DNA from: CAISCU01 sp051861545
GTDB lineage: Bacteria > Bacteroidota > Bacteroidia > UKL13-3
Direction: 5' to 3'
NCBI GenBank assembly: GCA_051861545.1
Contig: JBIMKP010000024.1
Location: 6,419-70,418, forward strand
DNA length: 64,000 bases
Part shown: positions 25,025-33,032 of the stretch, piece after piece
How positions within the stretch are numbered: position 1 is the stretch's first letter
How the letters are laid out: each line of letters starts with the position of its first letter
Notes under the pieces: model-generated
What the model was told of the DNA's origin: nothing
Seen by the model: the letters and a program-made list of their open reading frames with translations, nothing else
Database searches by the model: none
Program-made: the position numbers and the translations under genes

Positions 25025-25444
25025 TTATTCAGCGTATTCAGGTTTAACAACAAATTTGGTAATAACAGGTAATTTTTGAGAAGCAAGACGCATAGCTTCC
25101 TGGGCTGTTGCCATAGGAACACCATCTGCTTCAAAAATAATAGTACCTGGTTTGCAACGAGCAACCCAGAATTCTGGAGCTCCTTTACCTTTACCCATCC
25201 TTACTTCAGCAGGCTTACGTGTCATTGGTTTATCAGGAAATACCCTGATCCAAACTTGTCCTTCACGCTTCATGAAACGGTTTAAGGCAACCCTTGCAGC
25301 TTCAAGCTGTTTTGAGGTTAGGAAGCAAGTATCCAAAGCTTTCAGTCCGAATGAACCGAAGGCTACTGTGAACCCTCTTCCGGCATTACCTTTAACTCTG
25401 CCCTTCTGCTGTTTCCTGTATTTGGTTTTTTTAGGCTGTAACAT
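25025..25444 (-). CDS. rplP: 50S ribosomal protein L16
   Basis: L16 positions tRNAs in the A site. The 139-residue protein begins MLQPKKTKYRKQQKGRVKGN and has AFGSFGLKALDTCFLTSKQL, RFMKREGQVWIRVFPDKPMT and EVRMGKGKGAPEFWVARCKP. A 28-base gap follows rpsC, a little longer than elsewhere. Length normal. Confidence 0.98.
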   Translation of the reverse strand: MLQPKKTKYRKQQKGRVKGNAGRGFTVAFGSFGLKALDTCFLTSKQLEAARVALNRFMKREGQVWIRVFPDKPMTRKPAEVRMGKGKGAPEFWVARCKPGTIIFEADGVPMATAQEAMRLASQKLPVITKFVVKPEYAE

Positions 25445-25472
25445 TTCTACAGTTTATTTTTATCTTCAACAA

Positions 25473-26279
25473 TTACTTTTTTCTTCTATCACCTGAGTTT
25501 CCGTTTCCACCCTGTCTTCTATCGCCAGAATTTCCTCTTCTATCTCCACCTCTTCTATCAGGTCTTTCTCCGCCTCTTCTGTCAGGTCTGTTATTTCCAC
25601 CGCGGTTATCTCCACCTTGAGCTGCCTGTCCAACATTTGGAGACAAATCACGTTTTCCGAAAACCTCGCCTTTACAGATCCAAACTTTGATTCCAATTTT
25701 ACCGTAAACTGTCATTGCTTCTGCTAATGCATAATCAATATCAGCACGTAAGGTATGTAATGGAGTACGTCCTTCTTTGAATGATTCTGAACGAGCAATC
25801 TCTGCACCAGCCAAACGACCAGATGCCATTACTTTAATTCCTTCAGCTCCCATTCTCATGGTAGACGCAATTGCCATTTTTACTGCACGTTTGAAAGAAA
25901 CACGAGCTTCAATTTGGCTAGCAATTGCTTCACCTACTAATGCTGCATCTAATTCTGGACGTTTTATTTCAAAGATATTAATAGCTACATCTTTTTTAGT
26001 AAGCTTTTTAACTTCTTCTTTAATTTTATCAACTTCAGCTCCGCCTTTTCCGATAACAATACCAGGACGGCTAGTGTGAATAGTGATGATAATGCGCTTA
26101 ATTGTACGCTCGATGATGATTTTAGCGATACCACCTTTATTGATTCTGGCATGGAGATATTTTCTAATTTTCTCATCCTCAATCAATTTATCGGCAAGTT
26201 TATGACCGCTGTACCAGTTAGACTCCCAGCCTTTGATGATACCTAAACGAAAACCTATCGGGTTAACCTTCTGTCCCAT
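25473..26279 (-). CDS. rpsC: 30S ribosomal protein S3 with an Arg/Gly/Asp-rich tail
   Basis: S3 forms the mRNA entry helicase site with S4 and S5. The core (residues 1-~218) is typical: MGQKVNPIGFRLGIIKGWES, KH-domain IVIGKGGAEVDKIKEEV, TMRMGAEGIKVMASGRLAGA, and TLRADIDYALAEAMTVYGKI. At 268 residues it is longer than most S3; the last ~50 residues are a low-complexity tail of Arg, Gly, Asp and Asn (GGDNRGGNNRPDRRGGERPD and similar), like RGG boxes. This tail is seen directly; an RNA-binding role for it is inferred. Confidence 0.97.
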   Translation of the reverse strand: MGQKVNPIGFRLGIIKGWESNWYSGHKLADKLIEDEKIRKYLHARINKGGIAKIIIERTIKRIIITIHTSRPGIVIGKGGAEVDKIKEEVKKLTKKDVAINIFEIKRPELDAALVGEAIASQIEARVSFKRAVKMAIASTMRMGAEGIKVMASGRLAGAEIARSESFKEGRTPLHTLRADIDYALAEAMTVYGKIGIKVWICKGEVFGKRDLSPNVGQAAQGGDNRGGNNRPDRRGGERPDRRGGDRRGNSGDRRQGGNGNSGDRRKK

Positions 26280-26291
26280 TCTATTATTTAA

Positions 26292-26678
26292 TTATGCGTT
26301 ATCAACTGATTCGTTACTAATAACTGTAGCTGCTGATTTACTATCAACCACTAAAGTCACATGATTTGAGCGCTTGCGAATTCTGTGAGCTCTTCCTTGA
26401 GGCGCAGGTAATATGCGCTTCAACATAGGACCACCATCTACGAATAATGTTTTCACATATAATTCGCTTTCTTCAACACGGCTACCTTCATTCTTTTGTT
26501 CCCAGTTTGCAATCGCTGAGCGTAAAAGCTTCTCTAAACGGTGAGAACTTTCTTTCTTATTATTAAAAATAAGAATATTAAAAGCCTCTTCAACACGCTT
26601 ACCGCGAATCAGGTCTGCCAACAACCTCATTTTACGTGGAGAGGTTGGACAATTATTCAATTTTGCTACTGCTTCCAT
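26292..26678 (-). CDS. rplV: 50S ribosomal protein L22
   Basis: L22 lines the exit tunnel with a long beta-hairpin. 128 residues: KLNNCPTSPRKMRLLADLIR, GKRVEEAFNILIFNNKKESS, and the hairpin region LFVDGGPMLKRILPAPQGRA, HRIRKRSNHVTLVV. The core is standard; the last ~15 residues are a short extension. 5 bases after rpsS. Confidence 0.98.
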   Translation of the reverse strand: MEAVAKLNNCPTSPRKMRLLADLIRGKRVEEAFNILIFNNKKESSHRLEKLLRSAIANWEQKNEGSRVEESELYVKTLFVDGGPMLKRILPAPQGRAHRIRKRSNHVTLVVDSKSAATVISNESVDNA

Positions 26679-26683
26679 TCTGA

Positions 26684-26950
26684 TTAATCTTTCTTAACAG
26701 GATGCGACTTAAATGTACGGGTTGGAGCAAACTCACCCAGTTTGTGTCCTACCATATTCTCAGTAACATAAACAGGAATAAATTTATTTCCGTTATGAAC
26801 TGCGAAGGTGTGACCTACGAAATCAGGAGTGATCATAGACCTGCGACTCCAGGTTTTGATAACTGATTTCTTTTTTGCTTCATTCATTGACATAACCTTG
26901 CCTTCCAGCTTGATGTCAACAAAAGGACCTTTCTTTAATGAACGCGCCAT
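26684..26950 (-). CDS. rpsS: 30S ribosomal protein S19
   Basis: S19 pairs with S13 in the 30S head. 88 residues starting MARSLKKGPFVDIKLEGKV, with IKTWSRRSMITPDFVGHTFA, VHNGNKFIPVYVTENMVGHK and LGEFAPTRTFKSH. Standard length. 6 bases after rplB. Confidence 0.98.
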   Translation of the reverse strand: MARSLKKGPFVDIKLEGKVMSMNEAKKKSVIKTWSRRSMITPDFVGHTFAVHNGNKFIPVYVTENMVGHKLGEFAPTRTFKSHPVKKD

Positions 26951-26956
26951 ATATCC

Positions 26957-27787
26957 TTATTTCTTCTTACGACTTTCGATAATGAAATTATTTGAGTACT
27001 TTTTAGGCGTACGGGTTTTGTAACCTTTAGCCTTCAAGCCTTTACGTGAACGAGGGTGACCTCCAGAAGCACGTCCTTCACCACCACCCATTGGGTGATC
27101 CACTGGATTCATTGCTACTGGTCTAGTGCGTGGTCTGCGGCCAATCCAACGATTTGCTCCTGCTTTACCTTTACGCTCGTTCATGTGATCAGGGTTTGAA
27201 ACCTGTCCTATAGTTGCATAACAACTTGCTAATACAATACGAGTTTCACCTGATGCTAATCTAACAACCGCATGTTTTCCATCTCTGTTTAACAATTGTG
27301 CTGCTGAACCTGCTGAGCGAACTATTTGTCCACCTTTACCAGGGTGTAATTCAATATTGTGAATGGTAGTTCCCAAAGGAATTTCACTCATTGGTAATGC
27401 ATTACCAACTTCTGGTGCAACACCAGTTCCGCTGATAATTTTTGTACCTACTTCTAAACCTTTTGGAGCTAAGATGTAACGCTTTTCGCCATCAGTATAA
27501 ACAACCAAAGCAATAAAGCTTGTACGATTAGGATCATACTGAATTGAATCAACAGTACCTTCGATTCCGTGTTTGTTGCGTTTGAAATCGATCAAACGAT
27601 ACATTTTGCGGTGACCACCACCAATGTAACGCATGGTCATTTTACCGGTATTATTACGTCCACCGGAATTTTTCAAGCTTACTACGAGTGATTTCTCAAC
27701 CTCGTATTTTGGTGTTAACTCTTCGTAGGTATTAGCAGCTTTAAAGCGCGTACCCGGAGTAACTGGTTTAAACTTCCTGATTCCCAT
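26957..27787 (-). CDS. rplB: 50S ribosomal protein L2
   Basis: L2 is needed for subunit joining and peptidyl transfer. The 276-residue protein begins MGIRKFKPVTPGTRFKAANT and has GGGHRKMYRLIDFKRNKHGI, PGKGGQIVRSAGSAAQLLNR and the conserved C-terminal loop MNPVDHPMGGGEGRASGGHP, RSRKGLKAKGYKTRTPKK, with the active-region histidine in it. Length normal. 7 bases after rplW. Confidence 0.98.
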   Translation of the reverse strand: MGIRKFKPVTPGTRFKAANTYEELTPKYEVEKSLVVSLKNSGGRNNTGKMTMRYIGGGHRKMYRLIDFKRNKHGIEGTVDSIQYDPNRTSFIALVVYTDGEKRYILAPKGLEVGTKIISGTGVAPEVGNALPMSEIPLGTTIHNIELHPGKGGQIVRSAGSAAQLLNRDGKHAVVRLASGETRIVLASCYATIGQVSNPDHMNERKGKAGANRWIGRRPRTRPVAMNPVDHPMGGGEGRASGGHPRSRKGLKAKGYKTRTPKKYSNNFIIESRKKK

Positions 27788-27794
27788 CGTTCAA

Positions 27795-28085
27795 TTAAAT
27801 ATTTTGGAAGAAGTCGATTTTTTGGCCTTCTTCTAATGTTACCACTGCTTTTTTGAATGAAGGTTTTCTTCCTGAGAAAAACCCTCTTTTAGTAAACCTA
27901 GATTTATTTTTACCTTGGTAAACCATGGTGTTAATATTAATAACTTTAACACCGTACATGCTTTCAACAGCTTTTTTAATTTCGTCTTTATTTGCAGTTT
28001 TAGCTACAACAAATCCGTACTTATTCAACTTTTCGCTGATTGCTGTGAACTTTTCTGTAATTAAAGGCTTCTTAAGTATACTCAT
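27795..28085 (-). CDS. rplW: 50S ribosomal protein L23
   Basis: L23 docks trigger factor and SRP at the tunnel exit. 96 residues: LKKPLITEKFTAISEKLNKY, GFVVAKTANKDEIKKAVESM, YGVKVININTMVYQGKNKSR. Its first base overlaps the last base of the rplD stop, so the two are translationally coupled. Length normal. Confidence 0.97.
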   Translation of the reverse strand: MSILKKPLITEKFTAISEKLNKYGFVVAKTANKDEIKKAVESMYGVKVININTMVYQGKNKSRFTKRGFFSGRKPSFKKAVVTLEEGQKIDFFQNI

Positions 28086-28717
28086 TATGCCTTATTTAAA
28101 ATGTTTTCAATAACACCAACTGAATTTTCTATTAAGATAACTGAATCAGCGTGCAAGATATCATAAGTATTCAAATCTTTTGCTGCCATTATCTTAGTAT
28201 TAGGAAGATTTCTTCCTGATCTATAAATATTCTCGTTATAATCTGCAAGAACAAGTAATGTTTTACTACCACTCATCTTCAGACCATCAAGGATATTGAT
28301 ATAATTTTTAGTTTTAGGACTTTCAAACTGAAAAGATTCTAAAACTGTAATGTTGTTATCTTTTGCTTTGTAAGCTAAAGCACTCTTACGAGCCAACTGT
28401 TTTAATTTCTTATTCAATTTGAAGCTATAATCACGTGGTTGAGGTCCGTGAATTCTTGCACCACCAACGAAAGTTCCTGATTTGATACTTCCCTTACGAG
28501 AACCACCAGTTCCTTTTTGTCTGTGTAATTTCTTAGTAGAACCACTTACAGTACTTTTCTCTTTAGAGGAGTGAGTACCTTGACGTTGGTTAGCCAAAAA
28601 TTGTTTAACATCTAGGTAGATTGCATGATCATTAGGTTCAATACCGAAGACATCATTGTTCAAGGTAACCTTTCTACCTGTTTCAGATCCGTTTGTATTT
28701 AATACTGCTAATTCCAT
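28085..28717 (-). CDS. rplD: 50S ribosomal protein L4
   Basis: L4 has a tunnel-lining loop; in enterobacteria it also represses the S10 operon. The 210-residue protein has KEKSTVSGSTKKLHRQKGTG, GSRKGSIKSGTFVGGARIHG and PQPRDYSFKLNKKLKQLARK, the tunnel loop. Gap of one base to rplC, overlap of one base with rplW. No S10-type L4-binding leader is expected here because rpsJ is inside the str run. Confidence 0.98.
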   Translation of the reverse strand: MELAVLNTNGSETGRKVTLNNDVFGIEPNDHAIYLDVKQFLANQRQGTHSSKEKSTVSGSTKKLHRQKGTGGSRKGSIKSGTFVGGARIHGPQPRDYSFKLNKKLKQLARKSALAYKAKDNNITVLESFQFESPKTKNYINILDGLKMSGSKTLLVLADYNENIYRSGRNLPNTKIMAAKDLNTYDILHADSVILIENSVGVIENILNKA

Positions 28718-28718
28718 C

Positions 28719-29336
28719 TTACTTCTCTATCAAAACTATTGAACCTTTATGACCAGGGACAGAGCCCTTAACTACCAGAAGATTTTGGTCTTTATGAACC
28801 TTCAGGATTTCAAGATTGGTTTTCTTAACTCTTACGCCACCAGTACGACCAGCCATACGCATTCCTTTGAATACACGTGATGGATCTGACGAAGCACCTA
28901 CTGAACCCGGAGCTCTCAATCTATTATGTTGTCCGTGTGTTTGCATACCTACTCCGGAGAAGCCATGACGTTTTACAACACCTTGGAAACCTTTTCCTTT
29001 TGAAGTACCAACTACATCAACAAACTCACCAACTTCGAACAAATCTACAGTTAATGTTTGACCTAAAGCTAATTCAGTTACGAATCCTTTGAATTCAGCA
29101 ACTTTTGCTTTCGGAGTAGTATTAGCTTTGGTAAATATACCTTTAAGCCCTGCCGGAGTATTTTTTTCTTTAGCTTCTCCATATGCTAGCTGAACAGCTT
29201 TGTAACCATCTTTTTCGTTGGTCTTAACCTGCGTTACTACGCAAGGTCCTACTTCGATAACAGTACACGGAATTTGTTTTCCGTTTGCATCGAAGATGCT
29301 GGTCATTCCTACTTTTTTTCCTATTAAACCTGACAT
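28719..29336 (-). CDS. rplC: 50S ribosomal protein L3
   Basis: L3 reaches the peptidyl-transferase centre with a long loop. 205 residues: MSGLIGKKVGMTSIFDANGK, TSKGKGFQGVVKRHGFSGVG, THGQHNRLRAPGSVGASSDP, GMRMAGRTGGVRVKKTNLEI. The Gln at GMQTHGQ, a methylation site in other bacteria, is present. Length normal. 9 bases after rpsJ. Confidence 0.98.
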   Translation of the reverse strand: MSGLIGKKVGMTSIFDANGKQIPCTVIEVGPCVVTQVKTNEKDGYKAVQLAYGEAKEKNTPAGLKGIFTKANTTPKAKVAEFKGFVTELALGQTLTVDLFEVGEFVDVVGTSKGKGFQGVVKRHGFSGVGMQTHGQHNRLRAPGSVGASSDPSRVFKGMRMAGRTGGVRVKKTNLEILKVHKDQNLLVVKGSVPGHKGSIVLIEK

Positions 29337-29345
29337 AGCTTTCTA

Positions 29346-29654
29346 TCAAACTTTAATTTCTACATCCACACCACTTGGTAATTCTAATTTCATCAAAGCA
29401 TCTACAGTTTTTGCTGTTGAGCTATAGATATCCAGTAATCTCTTGTACGAACACAATTGAAACTGCTCTCTAGCTTTTTTGTTCACGTGTGGTGAACGCA
29501 ACACTGTGTAGATTCTTTTCTGTGTTGGTAATGGAATTGGTCCACTCACCACGGCACCTGTTGCCTTCACAGTTCTCACAATCTTCTCAGCTGATTTATC
29601 AACGAGGTTGTGATCGAACGATTTTAACTTGATCCTTATTCTTTGGCTAACCAT
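29346..29654 (-). CDS. rpsJ: 30S ribosomal protein S10 / NusE
   Basis: S10 is part of the 30S head and, as NusE, joins antitermination complexes. 102 residues: RIRIKLKSFDHNLVDKSAEK, VSGPIPLPTQKRIYTVLRSP, HVNKKAREQFQLCSYKRLLD. It comes 5 bases after fusA; tuf, often found here, is missing, so the str and S10 operons are fused directly through fusA-rpsJ. Confidence 0.98.
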   Translation of the reverse strand: MVSQRIRIKLKSFDHNLVDKSAEKIVRTVKATGAVVSGPIPLPTQKRIYTVLRSPHVNKKAREQFQLCSYKRLLDIYSSTAKTVDALMKLELPSGVDVEIKV

Positions 29655-29659
29655 GATAA

Positions 29660-31765
29660 TTAAGCTTTTGCTCCCTTTCCGTTAACTTTTGCTAATACTT
29701 CTTCTTGTACATTTCTAGGAGCGTCGTTATAATGACTAAACTCCATGGTTGATGTTGCGCGACCTGAAGTTAAGGTCCTCAACTGAGTTACATAACCAAA
29801 CATCTCTGCCAATGGAACTTTTGCTTTCACTACTTGTGAACCGGCACGACTATCCATACCTTCCAATTGACCACGACGTTTGTTTAAGTCTCCGATAACA
29901 TCACCCATATTTTCTTCAGGTGTAAGAACTTCAATTTTCATGATTGGTTCTAACAATACTGGAGATGCTTTACGAGCTGCTTCTTTGAATCCAATTCTAG
30001 CACAAATTTCGAAAGACAATGAATCTGAATCGACTGCGTGGAATGAACCATCATACAATCTAACTTTCAAACTTTCTACTGCATAACCTGCTAAAACACC
30101 ATTCTTCATTGCAGATTCGAATCCTTTTTGAACTGAAGGGATAAATTCTTTAGGAATTGAACCACCTACGATTTCATTTACAAATTCTAATCCTTTTTTA
30201 GCTGGGTCTCCAGGGATTAATTCAAACTGAATATCAGCGAATTTACCACGACCACCCGATTGCTTTTTGTATACTTCACGGTGTGTAACCGCTTTAGTAA
30301 TGGTTTCTTTGTATGAAACCTGAGGAGCACCTTGATTACATTCTACTTTGAACTCACGTCTCAATCTATCAACGATAATTTCTAAGTGTAATTCACCCAT
30401 TCCAGAAATTACAGTTTGACCTGTTTCTTCGTCTGTATGAACTTTGAATGTAGGATCTTCTTCAGCTAATTTAGCTAATGACATACCCAATTTATCAGAG
30501 TCAGCTTGAGTTTTAGGCTCAACAGCCAAACCGATTACCGGCTCAGGGAAATCCATTGCTTCAAGAACAATTGGATGTTTCTCATCGCACAAAGTATCTC
30601 CAGTTTTAATATCTTTAAATCCAACAGCTGCGCCAATATCACCTGCGCCTAAATTCTCAACTGGATTTTGCTTGTTAGCATGCATTTGGAAGATACGAGA
30701 GATACGTTCTTTATTACCACTTCTAGTATTAAAAACATAAGAACCAGCATCTAACATTCCAGAATAAACACGCATGAAAGCTAATCTACCAACAAAAGGA
30801 TCTGTAGCTATCTTGAATGCAAGAGCAGCAAAAGGCTCTTTGTAATCAGGCTTACGAGTTACAGGTTCGTTGGTATCAGGATTAATTCCGGTTGTTACTT
30901 CTTTATCCAAAGGACTTGGAAGAATTTCCATTACTAAATCCAACATAGTTTGTACACCTTTATTTTTGAAAGATGAACCACAAACCATAGGAACAATTTT
31001 CATATCGATGGTTGCTTGACGCAAAGCATCTAATATTTCTCTTTCAGATATTGAAGATGGATCTTCGAAGAATTTCTCCATCAATTTATCATCATATTCT
31101 GAAACAGCTTCAAGTAATTTTTCTCTCCACTCAGTAGCTTCATCAATCATATCCGCAGGGATATCAACTACTTCGTAAGTCATTCCTTTATCATGCTCGT
31201 TCCAAACCATTCCACGGAAGTTGATTAAATCAACAACACCTGTGAAATTATCTTCAGCACCAATTGGCAATTGAAGAGGAACTGCATTGCTACCTAACAT
31301 CTCACGTACTTGTTTAACTACGTTTAAGAAATCGGCACCAGAACGGTCCATTTTATTTACGAAACCGATACGAGCAACATTATAGTTATTAGCAAGTCTC
31401 CAGTTAGTTTCAGATTGAGGTTCAACACCATCAACAGCACTAAATAAGAACACTAATCCATCTAATACACGTAAAGAACGGTTAACTTCAACAGTGAAAT
31501 CTACGTGACCTGGAGTATCGATAATATTGATATGGTATCTGTTATTACGGTAATTCCAGAAAACGGTTGTAGCAGCAGAAGTAATTGTTATACCTCTTTC
31601 TTGCTCTTGAACCATCCAGTCCATTGTTGCAGCACCATCATGTACTTCACCAATTTTGTGGTTAACACCAGAATAGTAAAGAATACGTTCTGTTGTTGTG
31701 GTTTTACCAGCATCGATGTGAGCAGCGATACCGATATTTCTTGTATATTTTAAGTCGCGTGACAT
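29660..31765 (-). CDS. fusA: Elongation factor G
   Basis: EF-G is the GTPase that drives translocation. The 701-residue protein begins MSRDLKYTRNIGIAAHIDAG with P-loop AHIDAGKTTTTERIL (about residues 15-29), switch I RGITITSAATTVFW, IDTPGHVDFTVEV, NKMDRSGADF, and domain IV-V motifs (YDGSFHAVDSDSLSFE; PIMKIEVLTPEENMGDVIGD). Length normal. It lies between rpsG (20 bases) and rpsJ (5 bases). Confidence 0.98.
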   Translation of the reverse strand: MSRDLKYTRNIGIAAHIDAGKTTTTERILYYSGVNHKIGEVHDGAATMDWMVQEQERGITITSAATTVFWNYRNNRYHINIIDTPGHVDFTVEVNRSLRVLDGLVFLFSAVDGVEPQSETNWRLANNYNVARIGFVNKMDRSGADFLNVVKQVREMLGSNAVPLQLPIGAEDNFTGVVDLINFRGMVWNEHDKGMTYEVVDIPADMIDEATEWREKLLEAVSEYDDKLMEKFFEDPSSISEREILDALRQATIDMKIVPMVCGSSFKNKGVQTMLDLVMEILPSPLDKEVTTGINPDTNEPVTRKPDYKEPFAALAFKIATDPFVGRLAFMRVYSGMLDAGSYVFNTRSGNKERISRIFQMHANKQNPVENLGAGDIGAAVGFKDIKTGDTLCDEKHPIVLEAMDFPEPVIGLAVEPKTQADSDKLGMSLAKLAEEDPTFKVHTDEETGQTVISGMGELHLEIIVDRLRREFKVECNQGAPQVSYKETITKAVTHREVYKKQSGGRGKFADIQFELIPGDPAKKGLEFVNEIVGGSIPKEFIPSVQKGFESAMKNGVLAGYAVESLKVRLYDGSFHAVDSDSLSFEICARIGFKEAARKASPVLLEPIMKIEVLTPEENMGDVIGDLNKRRGQLEGMDSRAGSQVVKAKVPLAEMFGYVTQLRTLTSGRATSTMEFSHYNDAPRNVQEEVLAKVNGKGAKA

Positions 31766-31785
31766 TTAATATTTCTCCTGATTAA

Positions 31786-32256
31786 TTAGCTGATTTTGAA
31801 ATGCGAGAACGCTTTATTAGCTTCAGCCATTTTGTGTGTGTCTTCACGTTTTTTAACAGAAGCACCTTCACCTTTTGCAGCTGAAATAATTTCACCGGCT
31901 AATTTATCTGCCATAGTTTTTTCACCACGGTTTCTAGCGTAACGGATTAACCATTTCATACCAACTGCTATTTTACGATCTGCAGGTACTTCCATAGGAA
32001 TTTGGAATGTAGCACCACCAACACGACGTGATTTTACTTCTACAGCAGGCATCACATTGTTAAGGGCTTTTTTCCAAACGTCTAAACCACGTTCCTGAGC
32101 TTTGGCTTCAACTTTATCTAAAGCCATGTAAAAAATTGTATAAGCTGTATTTTTTTTACCACCCCACATCATGTTATTCACGAAACGGGTAACCAAAACA
32201 TCATTAAATTTTGGATCAGGTAATAAGATATGCTTTTTAGCTCTTGACTTTCTCAT
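31786..32256 (-). CDS. rpsG: 30S ribosomal protein S7
   Basis: S7 starts assembly of the 30S head and contacts the E-site tRNA. 156 residues: MRKSRAKKHILLPDPKFNDV, LVTRFVNNMMWGGKKNTAYT, MPAVEVKSRRVGGATFQIPM, EVPADRKIAVGMKWLIRYAR. Normal length. 25 bases after rpsL, 20 before fusA. Confidence 0.98.
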   Translation of the reverse strand: MRKSRAKKHILLPDPKFNDVLVTRFVNNMMWGGKKNTAYTIFYMALDKVEAKAQERGLDVWKKALNNVMPAVEVKSRRVGGATFQIPMEVPADRKIAVGMKWLIRYARNRGEKTMADKLAGEIISAAKGEGASVKKREDTHKMAEANKAFSHFKIS

Positions 32257-32281
32257 TTGTCTTTTACTTTCGCTGGTTTAA

Positions 32282-32695
32282 TTATTTCTTTTTACCTTTT
32301 GCTTTTGGATCAACAACTTGTCCTGGTTTAGGACGTTTAGTTCCGTATTTAGAACGTTGTTGTTTACGACCATCAACTCCGGCTGTGTCTAATGCACCAC
32401 GTACGATGTGGTAACGAACACCTGGTAAATCTTTTACCCTACCTCCACGTACTAGTACGATAGAGTGCTCTTGTAAGTTGTGGCCTTCTCCAGGAATGTA
32501 AGCGTTTACCTCGTTTCCGTTAGTTAAACGAACACGGGCAACCTTCCTCATTGCAGAATTAGGTTTTTTAGGAGTGGTGGTGTACACACGGGTACAAACA
32601 CCACGTCTTTGTGGACAAGAATCAAGTGCTGGTGACTTGCTTTTTGTGATTACATCGTTGCGGCCCTTACGAACCAATTGTTGAATAGTAGGCAT
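32282..32695 (-). CDS. rpsL: 30S ribosomal protein S12
   Basis: S12 sits at the decoding centre. 137 residues: MPTIQQLVRKGRNDVITKSK, CTRVYTTTPKKPNSAMRKVA, VRGGRVKDLPGVRYHIVRGA. Lys43 and Lys88, the positions where changes give streptomycin resistance, are both lysine, so the site looks wild type. It is the first gene of the 32-gene run, with two promoters upstream (32741-32771, 32867-32897). Confidence 0.98.
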   Translation of the reverse strand: MPTIQQLVRKGRNDVITKSKSPALDSCPQRRGVCTRVYTTTPKKPNSAMRKVARVRLTNGNEVNAYIPGEGHNLQEHSIVLVRGGRVKDLPGVRYHIVRGALDTAGVDGRKQQRSKYGTKRPKPGQVVDPKAKGKKK

Positions 32696-32740
32696 ATCTT
32701 ACTCTATAAATACGCAGTTTTAGTCTTAAAAACGGGAGCG

Positions 32741-32771
32741 CAAAGGTAAGGAGATGGAGCTAGCAAAGCAA
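32741..32771 (-). promoter_or_regulatory. rpsL promoter P1
   Basis: On the minus strand TTG (32771-32769), 20 bases, TACCTTTG (32748-32741). The -7 box is exact; the spacing is one base longer than usual. Predicted start near 32737, giving a leader of about 42 bases. Confidence 0.6.
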
Positions 32772-32866
32772 GTGCTTGACAAAAAATATTGAAAATATTT
32801 GTTGCTGAGCGGGTTAATGCTAACTTTAACCATCAGTCTTATCTAATGTTTTCCCTTATGGGGCTG

Positions 32867-32897
32867 CAAACATAGGTAAGTTTTTTGTATAAACAAA
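32867..32897 (-). promoter_or_regulatory. rpsL promoter P2
   Basis: On the minus strand TTTG (32897-32894), TTG-N19 spacing, TATGTTTG (32874-32867), then CAGCCCC. Full match to the Bacteroidota consensus. Predicted start near 32863, leader about 168 bases, containing a small GGTTAA/TTAACC hairpin at 32813-32832. The rest of the 32696-32980 spacer shows no gene. Confidence 0.75.
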
Positions 32898-32981
32898 TTG
32901 ATTTTGAATTATTTGTATAAAATATTTAATGTAATCTATAATCACACCCTAGTTTTCATTCTCATATTCAGGCATATAAAC

Positions 32982-33011
32982 AAAAAAAGGGGCTCGAAAA
33001 TTCGAGCCCCT
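32982..33011 (-). terminator. Terminator of the giant T9SS cargo gene
   Basis: Stem AGGGGCTCGA (32988-32997) pairs perfectly with 33002-33011 around a 4-base loop, and continues on the minus strand into seven T. It is 21 bases after the stop codon of the 2233-residue gene. Confidence 0.9.
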
Positions 33012-33032
33012 CTCCTATTAAAAAACTTTAAA

